From contig PLXC01000101.1 in NCBI GenBank assembly GCA_003151275.1, positions 1 through 64,000 on the forward strand: a stretch of DNA of 64,000 nt. Reading direction: 5' to 3'. The position numbers and the translations under genes are program-made. Under the pieces are notes generated by a model. It made no database searches and was not told the DNA's origin. It saw nothing but the letters and a program-made list of their open reading frames with translations. Within the stretch, counting starts at the first letter, position 1, and every line of letters starts with the position of its first letter. Positions 54,011 through 61,681 of this stretch are shown here, one piece after another. This stretch comes from Candidatus Melainabacteria bacterium. GTDB lineage: Bacteria; Cyanobacteriota; Vampirovibrionia; Obscuribacterales; Obscuribacteraceae.

Positions 54011-55000
54011 ATGAGCGTTAAGACCGAGAAAAGTACGAGCGTAAAGGCTTTCATAACAAGGCACTTCCGCCATTTCAATGCAGCTGTTGTCGTAGACGCG
54101 GCTGAGGCATACGTCAAACACTTGCAGAATGGTGGCAAGATGTTCATGACTTTGGCCGGTGCGACCAGCACTGCGGAGTTAGGAATCTCATTGGCAGAAA
54201 TGATTAGGCAAGATAAGGTGCAAGCAATTTGCTGCACCGGAGCCAATCTCGAAGAAGACATTTTCAACCTCGTTGCGCACAACAATTACGTTCGCCTTCC
54301 CAACTATCGACATTTGTCATCAGAAGAAGAAGTAGCGCTCGCAGACCGCGGCTTGAATCGAGTCACGGATACATGCATTCCTGAAGACGAAGCTATTCGC
54401 AAAATTGAAAAAGAAGTCTTGCAACTTTGGAAAGCTGCGGATCAAAAAGGTGAGTCGTACTTCCCCTACGAATTCATGTATCAGTTGATTCGCACTAAAA
54501 TGATCGAAAAGCATTATCAAATAGATGCCAAAGATTCTTGGCTAGTCGCCGCTGCCGAGAAGAACCTGCCAATCTGGACACCAGGCTGGGAAGATTCTAC
54601 TCTCGGAAACATCTTTGTTTCCCACGTAATTCGAAAAGATATTAAGAACATCCACACCGTTCGCAGCGGATTGGAGTCAATGCAAACACTTGCAGATTGG
54701 TATAAAGCGACGGCACCAAATTCACCGGTTGGATTCTTTCAGCTCGGTGGTGGCATCGCCGGTGACTTCCCTATTTGTGTAGTGCCTATGATCCGCCAAG
54801 ACCTCGAAGAAGAATGCCCATTCTGGGGCTATTTCTGTCAGATTTCAGACAGCACCACCTCGTATGGTTCATATAGTGGCGCGGTTCCAAATGAAAAGAT
54901 TACATGGGGCAAACTTGATGTCGACACACCAAGATTTGTGATCGAGTCAGACTTCACGATCGTTGCGCCGCTGGTTTTTGCGTATGTATTAGATTGGTAA
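54011..55000 (+). CDS. Deoxyhypusine-synthase-like protein
   Basis: 329 residues from ATG 54011 after GAGGAAA; a TTG at 53969 would only add a short unlike stretch. The family pattern is clear: MFMTLAGATSTAELGISLAEMI, CCTGANLEEDIFNLVAHNN, GFFQLGGGIAGDFPI and the C-terminal SGAVPNEKITWGKLDVDT, where Lys at about 301 matches the catalytic Lys. DHS modifies eIF5A in eukaryotes and archaea. Bacteria have no eIF5A, so bacterial copies are thought to make homospermidine or act on another amine. Spermidine and putrescine are the expected substrates. A short palindrome follows at 55023. Confidence 0.88.
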   Translation: MSVKTEKSTSVKAFITRHFRHFNAAVVVDAAEAYVKHLQNGGKMFMTLAGATSTAELGISLAEMIRQDKVQAICCTGANLEEDIFNLVAHNNYVRLPNYRHLSSEEEVALADRGLNRVTDTCIPEDEAIRKIEKEVLQLWKAADQKGESYFPYEFMYQLIRTKMIEKHYQIDAKDSWLVAAAEKNLPIWTPGWEDSTLGNIFVSHVIRKDIKNIHTVRSGLESMQTLADWYKATAPNSPVGFFQLGGGIAGDFPICVVPMIRQDLEEECPFWGYFCQISDSTTSYGSYSGAVPNEKITWGKLDVDTPRFVIESDFTIVAPLVFAYVLDW

Positions 55001-55022
55001 ATTTTTTCTGACGGCTCTAATT

Positions 55023-55039
55023 GCACCATATGTGGTGTG
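55023..55039. repeat. GCACCATATGTGGTGTG element
   Basis: 16 of 17 bases match 35363-35379; the dyad is CACCA-TATG-TGGTG here. It follows the DHS-like gene by 23 bp. Confidence 0.6.
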
Positions 55040-55147
55040 CTGTTGCGTGGCTTGTCCTGACCGAGATGAAGAAGACCTTCAATTTTCAGGTTGGCGTAAT
55101 TATGCTAAAATGAAAACCGTTTCCGTTTAAGCGTATATAATATTCAT

Positions 55148-55606
55148 ATGTCAGGAATTGCTGGAGCCAGCTTGAATAAAGCCACGGGGAATGAAGTAAA
55201 CGAGCACGTACACGAGCATACGAGCCGCCAGGCGATAGTATCCATGGACGCGCTTGGGATATTTGCTTCAACGCTTTGTCTAATTCATTGCCTGGCTATG
55301 CCGCTCCTGGTGGCGTTTCTGCCGGTACTGGGGCTGCAATTTCTGGAAGGGCACGCCGCCCATCAGATTCTTGCCGGCTTCGTCGTCGCCTTTGGCTTGC
55401 TGGCAATACTGCCTGGATACATGAAGCACCGGAAGCCAGCTGTGCTGGCGGGTCTAATTATCGGGTTGTTCCTGGTGCTCACTGCTACTTTCGGCTCTGT
55501 AGCAGGTATGAGCGAGACTCTAGAACTTCCGCTGATTACTGTGGGCAACCTCGTCCTAGTAGTCAGCCACTTGTTCAACAGGCAGTTGTGCAAATGCAAT
55601 CACTAA
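55148..55606 (+). CDS. merC: MerC-domain membrane protein
   Basis: 152 residues. An N-terminal His-rich part (NEVNEHVHEHTSRQ) is followed by four TM helices: ALGIFASTLCLIHCLAMP (with the CLIHC motif) and later TM helices ending in LFNRQLCKCNH. MerC is a membrane protein for mercury uptake; such genes also occur outside mer operons as possible metal transporters, and no merA, merR or merT is near. Upstream is AT-rich. The ATG is 55148. Confidence 0.85.
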   Translation: MSGIAGASLNKATGNEVNEHVHEHTSRQAIVSMDALGIFASTLCLIHCLAMPLLVAFLPVLGLQFLEGHAAHQILAGFVVAFGLLAILPGYMKHRKPAVLAGLIIGLFLVLTATFGSVAGMSETLELPLITVGNLVLVVSHLFNRQLCKCNH

Positions 55607-55686
55607 CGAGCAATTGCACTTAGTAGTGTGCAAAATGCAGTCAATGATGAGCAAATGCGTCAGTGATGCGCAAATGCAATCTAACG
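55588..55686. repeat. Degenerate ~20-bp tandem units
   Basis: About five imperfect copies of GCAAATGCAATCACTAACGA: 55588, 55611 (GCAATTGCACTTAGTAGTG), 55630, 55652 and 55671. They overlap the last codons of merC and end at the hydrolase stop. Confidence 0.45.
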
Positions 55687-56709
55687 ATTTGAAACTTTGG
55701 CTTGCGGATTGCTTTGGACTGCTAGATAGAGCAAATTGAAAGGAATAGCATGTCCGAAAAAAGTCGGATCATCGTCGGTATAATCGACCGTTTCTATGCC
55801 ATCAATTTTCGGCTGATCTTTGTGTCTGAACGCGCCGTTCATCATGCCTAGCCGAATACCACCGTGCAGCATTTTTGAAAGAAACAAACGATAATCGCGA
55901 TACGATGCGAAGATTCGAGTGTCATTCGAGCATTTCACAAACAAGTCGGAATATTTTTTGAACACTTCTGCATCGATGTCCGGTGAGCATAGGAAGACGT
56001 GGCCAAACTTCTCTGCTCCGTCTTGCCCAGAAGCTTTCGCCTGTTGAAGAGACCAGCAAAGCATTCTGCACCCCATGCTGTGTCCAACTAAGACAACATT
56101 TTCCTTGCCGTAACGTTTGCCGAGATCTTGCAAAATTTCGGTGAGTTTGAACGATGCCCATTCGGCCATATTTTCGTCAGCTGCGTAAGTGAGCGGATTG
56201 CGTCTGGATGGCCATGAATACATGATCACCGGGATCTTCAATTCGCCTGTCAATCTTGCGGCAACTCGGCTCGACACATCCATGTTCATGTCGTAGCCAT
56301 GGACATAAACAACAATTTTCTTGGTTTGTCTTAGCTTTTGTGTGTTCGCGACTTGTTCGAAAAAATTGGCTTCAGGAACGTCGACTGTCTTCGTTTCACG
56401 CTCGTATTTTATCTTTTGTCCATTGACGGACATCAGTGTTATCTCGCGCGCACCATAATGCAAGTCTTCCGATCGATCGTTTGTATAGTCTGGGATCTTA
56501 TCGTTTGTTTTTTGTCGATTGGTTATGTAAAACACCGGTACAGTTGTCGGCGTTTCAGGCAAGCGCGTGAACGCTACTGAATTCTGAGGAACTGGATCTG
56601 CAAGTGCGTCGGAGACTGCGATGGATGACATGATTAAAATTGAACTAGCTATACTGCCAGCAATCTTCATTACTCTGGCTACTCTCTTAATCAGCATTGT
56701 CTCTCGCAT
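55681..56709 (-). CDS. Secreted alpha/beta hydrolase (DUF900)
   Basis: 342 residues. A hydrophobic leader (about 16-34) ends ADPVPQ. Then VPVFYITNRQK and YVHGYDMNMDVSSRVAARL, typical of COG4782/DUF900, followed by GHSMGCRMLCWSL (Ser nucleophile). Later Asp and His are less clear, but LCSPDID carries a possible acid. Esterase or lipase activity is expected. ATG 56709. Confidence 0.85.
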   Translation of the reverse strand: MRETMLIKRVARVMKIAGSIASSILIMSSIAVSDALADPVPQNSVAFTRLPETPTTVPVFYITNRQKTNDKIPDYTNDRSEDLHYGAREITLMSVNGQKIKYERETKTVDVPEANFFEQVANTQKLRQTKKIVVYVHGYDMNMDVSSRVAARLTGELKIPVIMYSWPSRRNPLTYAADENMAEWASFKLTEILQDLGKRYGKENVVLVGHSMGCRMLCWSLQQAKASGQDGAEKFGHVFLCSPDIDAEVFKKYSDLFVKCSNDTRIFASYRDYRLFLSKMLHGGIRLGMMNGAFRHKDQPKIDGIETVDYTDDDPTFFGHAIPFNLLYLAVQSNPQAKVSNR

Positions 56710-57077
56710 TCATTGTCAAACTTGGTGTTGGAATACAGTTCATCAACTGTAGTTTCTAACGGTCGGCAGTTCAGGTTCTTCTGGTCGGAAATTTGGAAGA
56801 GGTTCCAGGGACGCTAAGCCAGCCTATTTTAAATCATAATCATAGCCTGCTATTAAAGCCGTGTCACTTGGCAGCTTGTTAACATTGGCTAATAGCAGCG
56901 CCAGAACGTCACTATTTCTCTTCTGAGAGACCGCTAATTTAATCGACGCTGGACTGATGAGAAAGTGCCTTCATCGGTATGTCCCCAAGGTACAGCGGCT
57001 TGCTCATGCCGGATTATCCTCAGCTCTAGCGGTTAGTTGACCAAACCAGCAGCAATCAGAAACAATTTACTGTCGAA
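56710..57077. other. Intergenic stretch, nothing recognised
   Basis: No coding frame, RNA or repeat is convincing. It should hold the promoter of the hydrolase gene. Confidence 0.4.
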
Positions 57078-57734
57078 CTAGTAGTAGAGATTGCCCCAGA
57101 CCGCTTCCAGCGAGTTCATCTGTTTAGTCAACTGTTGTTTTTCTTTCCTGTCAGGTGTGCAATACGACTGCCAATAAAGCTCCCACCAATGCGAGTAAGC
57201 TTCCTTCTTGCCTGTGCTCGCTTCTCGTTGCAAGATCTCATCGCCGATGACGAAAAGCTTTGGCATGCAAACATTGCCATCGCATTCGTAATTGGAGAAG
57301 TCATCACCCTTGGTGTCTGGACCTCTTTCTATCCAAACTTTTTGAATATGTTTTTTTGTCAGAGGATGCAGATGATTAAGTTCGATCGAGAACCGATCAT
57401 CGTCGCGGCGCAGTCCATACGGATGAATCTCGATGGTACCGTCCTCTGGAATTCGCTGTTTCGCTTCGATTGGCTTGTTAGCGCCATCATAGATAATTAC
57501 GTAAGCTGGATATGAAGTAATCAACTTGTCGAACAATGCTTGTTTTATACGCAGCCATAGCCGCGTGGTCAGGGTAAGGTGTCCATCTGTGGATGCACAC
57601 ACCGCATGTGTTACCGTCTTCAAGCTATTTACTAGGGTGTGGAGGGTGAAGGCTTCATCGTTGCCAATCGTGCCCTTGTAGAACTCGTATGCTTGGTCTA
57701 ACGCCACTCTTTCTCGACGTTCTGTGCGTCCCAT
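57078..57734 (-). CDS. Hypothetical protein
   Basis: 218 residues from ATG 57734, seven bases after GAGGGG; an upstream TTG at 57815 has no ribosome site. There are no TM helices. The N-terminal part is helical and a central strand pair reads YPAYVIIYDGANKPIEAKQ. Cys residues and aromatic residues (HWWELYWQSYC) occur near the end. No family recognised. Confidence 0.55.
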   Translation of the reverse strand: MGRTERRERVALDQAYEFYKGTIGNDEAFTLHTLVNSLKTVTHAVCASTDGHLTLTTRLWLRIKQALFDKLITSYPAYVIIYDGANKPIEAKQRIPEDGTIEIHPYGLRRDDDRFSIELNHLHPLTKKHIQKVWIERGPDTKGDDFSNYECDGNVCMPKLFVIGDEILQREASTGKKEAYSHWWELYWQSYCTPDRKEKQQLTKQMNSLEAVWGNLYY

Positions 57735-57849
57735 AGACTGTCCCCTCGCTTCCAGGTTTCCCAATAGGCTTATACCCTCATCGGGCGTCGGATAAGCATC
57801 GGAAAGCGCGTGCAACTATGAGCCAATCCCTGGCGAGAAAAAGTTGACT

Positions 57850-59268
57850 CTATCGAGGCGGGAATTCGAATTCAAAAACCGCGTTTCCAACGGGCAATTG
57901 TAGTATGCCGTTTTTCATTTCTGGTGCGTCGAAATAGAGAGAGCCCTGTAACGTCTGTCCCGGTGCGATGTTTGTTGCTCCAAGGCTGTTGGCTCTAATG
58001 TTGTTGGCAGCTTGTTGGGAAGATTCTGTCAAATTCGCGGCCTTTTGCAACGCTCGTGCCTGCGCTGCGTAGTCGGGAACTTGGGTTGTCATCGTCGTCA
58101 TGTTTCCTGAGCGATTGATGAACGGCATGGCGCCCCCGCTGCTGTAGATGGGCTGATAACCCCAATAGCCGCCGTTGCCGATCATAGTTGTAGTCACGGA
58201 TTGCGTCGCATCAGCGCCCCAAAAGCGAACCCACTTCGCTTTCTTCTCGCCGGTTTTTTCCACGCTATCTGCAAGCGTAGTCGGATCTATAAGATGCGTG
58301 ATGGCAATTTTGGGCGTTAGAACAACTAGTGCAGGTGGCTGTCCAAGGAATTGAATTGGCCGCTCCGTATCGTTTCGAACACGGATATTTAATTGAGCGC
58401 TTTTGGCAAAAGCCGGTGCTTTCGACGCTATGGATGCACCGACGGTGACACCATTTGCGGTGACGATTTCTAACTGATCACCATCGACAAATTTGCGTAA
58501 GCAATTAGGTGCACCTTCCAGAAATCTGAATGTGACGTTATCCCAATAAGCATGGGGAGTGTATTGTGCATTAACTGCATTGCGACTGAATTTCACTTGC
58601 AGCGATGCATTAAAGCACTGCTGTGCCAGATCGGGCTTACCCAGTCTACGATAGATTGATCCAAGTTGATCATTGAGATTCGCCGCCATTAGGCTGTCGT
58701 TGCCGAATTTTTCTTGCTGAACCTGTAACGCTTGCATGGCAATTTTTTGTGCTTTATCAAGCTGACCATTTCTATCCAGCAAATTCACCATGTGCATAGC
58801 CGTGGCTACGTATATCCCAGGGTCTGTCGACACATCAGTTTGCCGAATCGCAAGGGCATCGCCCATGCTATCAACCGCTTTATCCATCTTTCCTTGAGCT
58901 TGATAGAGGTATGCAAGATCGTCTAAAAGCCGAGCCTTCAATTTGACGTCGCTGTCTTTTTTCAACAACGAAGTCGCTTTGTTGAACTCTTTACCTGCCT
59001 CGTTAATAGAACCTTGCCACAGTAACGACTCACCAAGGCCGATCCTCAAATATCCTTCCGTTGCCGAATCTTTTTTTCCGCCGGCAAGTGCAGCGGTAAA
59101 AACTTGCTGCGCCCTTTTGTAATCACTTGTTACCAGAGCGTTTTCGCCGTCGGCATTTGCTGCATAGGCTGCAGTCTGTACTGTGGCGGCGGTCGATGCT
59201 GCGTTTGCGACTGGATGCAATAAGCATGTTGTTAAAGCCACCATGGACATCAGGGCAGACAAGCGCAT
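57850..59268 (-). CDS. Secreted TPR protein
   Basis: 472 residues from ATG 59268. Signal peptide (about 2-22, LSALMSMVALTTCLLHP). TPR-like units (about 35-220): GENALVTSDYKRAQQVFTAALAG, EGYLRIGLGESLLWQGSINEAG, KMDKAVDSMGDALAI and SIYRRLGKPDLAQQCFNAS. The C-terminal half is beta-rich (NIRVRNDTERPIQFLGQ, GQTLQGSLYFDAPEMKN) with a Gly/Tyr/Ser segment. An envelope scaffold is likely. No catalytic motif is seen. Confidence 0.7.
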   Translation of the reverse strand: MRLSALMSMVALTTCLLHPVANAASTAATVQTAAYAANADGENALVTSDYKRAQQVFTAALAGGKKDSATEGYLRIGLGESLLWQGSINEAGKEFNKATSLLKKDSDVKLKARLLDDLAYLYQAQGKMDKAVDSMGDALAIRQTDVSTDPGIYVATAMHMVNLLDRNGQLDKAQKIAMQALQVQQEKFGNDSLMAANLNDQLGSIYRRLGKPDLAQQCFNASLQVKFSRNAVNAQYTPHAYWDNVTFRFLEGAPNCLRKFVDGDQLEIVTANGVTVGASIASKAPAFAKSAQLNIRVRNDTERPIQFLGQPPALVVLTPKIAITHLIDPTTLADSVEKTGEKKAKWVRFWGADATQSVTTTMIGNGGYWGYQPIYSSGGAMPFINRSGNMTTMTTQVPDYAAQARALQKAANLTESSQQAANNIRANSLGATNIAPGQTLQGSLYFDAPEMKNGILQLPVGNAVFEFEFPPR

Positions 59269-59573
59269 ATTTGGAAACCTCGGATCTCTTAAGTAGTAGT
59301 GAGAAATTTGCGCTGCCGCGATTCGAATCGACTCAGCACTCAAACAACCGACACTCTAACTTTTTTCGGCAGTTCCCATGTTAAGTAACGCAATATTACA
59401 TCAGCATTTCCAGACTTTCATACTTCCGCAAAGCCTTCAAGGTAAAGGGTTGCGAGGATCGGCAATCGCTTCTTTTTTCGCTTAACATATTAAGCGGATC
59501 AAAAAAGGAAAATGTATCCCGCATCCTGAGGGTGCCCCAAAAAATGTTTGGGACGAATCACCAACTGAAGACG

Positions 59574-59601
59574 AGCAATTCAATTAACAATTGGAATTGC
59601 T
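59574..59601. terminator. AGCAATTC/GAATTGCT hairpin
   Basis: Outer 8-bp stem and an inner AATT/AATT stem around AAC, with one bulged G. It lies downstream of the 59671 gene (minus strand). No U tract follows, so the function is tentative. Confidence 0.4.
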
Positions 59602-59621
59602 AAGACGCAGCCGAGAGGCTA

Positions 59622-59649
59622 GATGCCGGCAAGGATGCCGGCGCTCCCC
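59622..59649. repeat. GATGCCGGCAAGGATGCCGGC repeat (intergenic copy)
   Basis: Matches 22788-22814 over 27 bases. It is followed by another GGAGCTCCCAG. The region 59269-59670 otherwise holds a CGCTTAA/TTAAGCG hairpin at 59473-59506 flanked by T6/A6. Confidence 0.8.
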
Positions 59650-59670
59650 GGAGCTCCCAGTCCCAAGTCT

Positions 59671-60459
59671 CTAATCCTCCAAAATGTCAAAGCCGTATTG
59701 CTCTGATGATGTCAGTTCGGGGGGCAAAATACTCGCTTCCACGTTAGCATCAGGTTCGTTGCGCAACAACTCCATGACAAATTTTTGATCTCGAATTAGT
59801 TCTTGATCTTCCACATATAACGCTCCTGTGAACATGCCCTGATAAATCAAGCACAAGCATGTTGCCGAACTCTGGGGCAAGTTGATAGCAAGACATGCAG
59901 TTTGCTCACGATTTTTAAGCCATCCGGTGATGTAATCAACATACGACGCTGCGTCAAAATCGTCTGTTCTAAAGATCGGATATCCCAAAAACAATGCTGA
60001 CATGGGCAGCACTATGCTCTCGTGAAGAGGATAAATCTTAACGATGCTATTTGGAAATTCTAAATCTCGAACTACCAACTTGATTGCGTCCTCAGTTGGC
60101 TGCGTAAGCGGCATTGTCTTTGTTGTGTAAATACAACCAACCGCTTTTCCTTGATACAAAAGCAACGCTGAGCGTGTTTTATGTCGATTATTAGACGCAA
60201 TAACGCAGCCGGTTAGCGAACTCGTTACCCACTCTTCGACGATCGATCGAGCTTGCTTATCGCCGGTTTGAATCGTTCTATAACTGTTTCCCAATGGCGG
60301 CGGCAGCAGATCCGTAGCCCGCTTGAAGTGAAACATGCGCCGTACAGGCGTCATGTCTATACTGCCACCAGACATGTTCTGATCGTCGTCCGTTGCTATG
60401 TCCGAAGACGTCGGTTGAAACGATAGTTCGTCATCTTCTTTTGGATTTAGTTTCGGCAT
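59671..60459 (-). CDS. Hypothetical protein with an internal duplication
   Basis: 262 residues. Two parts resemble each other: SSLTGCVIASNNRHKTRSALLLYQGKAVGCIYT (about 84-116) and TACLAINLPQSSATCLCLIYQGMFTGALY (about 190-220). Each could be a small beta-helix unit of DUF4388 style. The N-terminal 60 residues are acidic and disordered. Follows the EF-hand gene by 19 bp on the same strand, so the two form one operon. Confidence 0.55.
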   Translation of the reverse strand: MPKLNPKEDDELSFQPTSSDIATDDDQNMSGGSIDMTPVRRMFHFKRATDLLPPPLGNSYRTIQTGDKQARSIVEEWVTSSLTGCVIASNNRHKTRSALLLYQGKAVGCIYTTKTMPLTQPTEDAIKLVVRDLEFPNSIVKIYPLHESIVLPMSALFLGYPIFRTDDFDAASYVDYITGWLKNREQTACLAINLPQSSATCLCLIYQGMFTGALYVEDQELIRDQKFVMELLRNEPDANVEASILPPELTSSEQYGFDILED

Positions 60460-60478
60460 AGCGCTATGCGTCCATAGA

Positions 60479-60865
60479 TCAAGTCAATTGGCTGATCACC
60501 AATCGAAAATAGAATTCGATATCCAGGCGAGATATGCCGCTCTTTTTTTCACCGGCACCTTCGGCGCAAGATTTTTCAATGTCATCGTGGTTGTTTATCA
60601 AAAACGATATGAATGATTTCTCTCGCATCGGAGTGTTTGGGTCTTGGAGAGAGGCAGCGAGTTCATCCATTTCGATGAAGCCGTTTCCGTTGGCATCAAG
60701 TTTGTCAAAGGCCTCATAAGCGTATTGCTTAATTTCCTCGATGCTTTTTTGCACCGGAGAAACTTTTTTAGCCGAAGAGGCTGGCTCAGGTGCTGCAGGC
60801 GCGCGGCTAAACCATGCATTGTCAAACTTGTCTTCTTTTTTGGCTACTGTTTGGTCTTCCACCAC
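60479..60865 (-). CDS. EF-hand domain protein
   Basis: 128 residues from GTG 60865 (second GTG next to it), seven bases after GAGGA; a TTG at 60928 has no such site. After a charged part (about 1-45) a canonical EF-hand loop reads DANGNGFIEMDE (about 70-81) with all Ca-binding positions filled. A second helix-loop pair follows near FLINNHDDIEK, which is not canonical. Soluble calcium sensor is likely. Upstream gene of the pair with 59671-60459. Confidence 0.75.
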   Translation of the reverse strand: MVEDQTVAKKEDKFDNAWFSRAPAAPEPASSAKKVSPVQKSIEEIKQYAYEAFDKLDANGNGFIEMDELAASLQDPNTPMREKSFISFLINNHDDIEKSCAEGAGEKKSGISRLDIEFYFRLVISQLT

Positions 60866-61006
60866 GATAATATCCTCATGAAGTCCTGATACTGCCTTAT
60901 GCCCACCCGGCGTGAATAAGACGCGCAAATCGCTCTTTTAGCTATGAAAATGCCTGGAACGCTCCACCTGTTGGAATTATGGCGATTGGAACTCTTGAAA
61001 CTCTGA

Positions 61007-61183
61007 ATTTTTCAAACCGTTTCTGGTCTCGCCTTAAATCCGCTGTCTCATCTAGTCGCCGATCCATTGGCAGGCGTAGACAATACGGACGTTGAGCGGG
61101 CGATTTTTGTAGACGAGCAACGTTTGTGCGAGCAGAAGAGCATTAGGAAGATCGGCTACAGGTTAGTTGCTGCTAAGAAATAG
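61007..61183 (+). pseudogene. Possible gene-tail remnant
   Basis: An open frame of 58 codons after a stop at 61004-61006 has no start. It reads plausible protein (ADPLAGVDNTDVERAIFVDE, ending SIRKIGYRLVAAKK). IGYRLVA recalls the C-terminal end of winged-helix regulators. It may be the tail of a lost gene; I am not sure. No other feature is seen in 60866-61253. Confidence 0.25.
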
Positions 61184-61253
61184 CAGGCGCCCCTCCTAAA
61201 TAGAGAAGCACCTACGTCATCTCTCTACAGGACTGCATTTCTTTGGAGGATAT

Positions 61254-61658
61254 ATGACCAGACAGCGATTAAAAAACTTAGTGGACGCTTCAGGTGGCTT
61301 TATGTGCGGCTTTTTCTTTATGTCATTCGCTTGTTTGAGAGGTCACTTGTCCGATGCAGCCTTTGTCGGTAGCCTCAGCGCTCTCGCACTCTGTTTCGGT
61401 TTTAGTCTGATCCAAGTGTATTTAAATGCTCGTTCCGCCGAACGAAAATTTAGTTTGTCTATCGCCGCTCTTTTGCCCCTTTCTGCATTTCTGTTTTATG
61501 CTCTGCTGATGGCTGGTTCGTCTTACAATCCACAACCAAAGCCAATCTGGATGATTGCAACTCTCGCCCTTTCATTGGGAGTGATTGCCACTCGCGCTGG
61601 ACTGGCTGTAGCACCTGCTCTTTGCCCGACGATCGATCGTAACTTGTTGCGACGCTAA
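61254..61658 (+). CDS. Small membrane protein, four TM helices
   Basis: 134 residues from ATG 61254, five bases after GGAGG. Four hydrophobic helices (about 14-30, 38-55, 67-85, 98-118) with basic loops (LNARSAERKF). No family or motif recognised. Convergent with the zincin/kinase gene, 23 bp apart. Confidence 0.65.
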   Translation: MTRQRLKNLVDASGGFMCGFFFMSFACLRGHLSDAAFVGSLSALALCFGFSLIQVYLNARSAERKFSLSIAALLPLSAFLFYALLMAGSSYNPQPKPIWMIATLALSLGVIATRAGLAVAPALCPTIDRNLLRR

Positions 61659-61681
61659 GGGTAAAGAATCGAATCTTGCAA

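Noticed and set aside
55148..55606. Mercury-resistance operon
   Set aside because: Only a MerC-like protein is present; merA, merR, merT and merP are absent.
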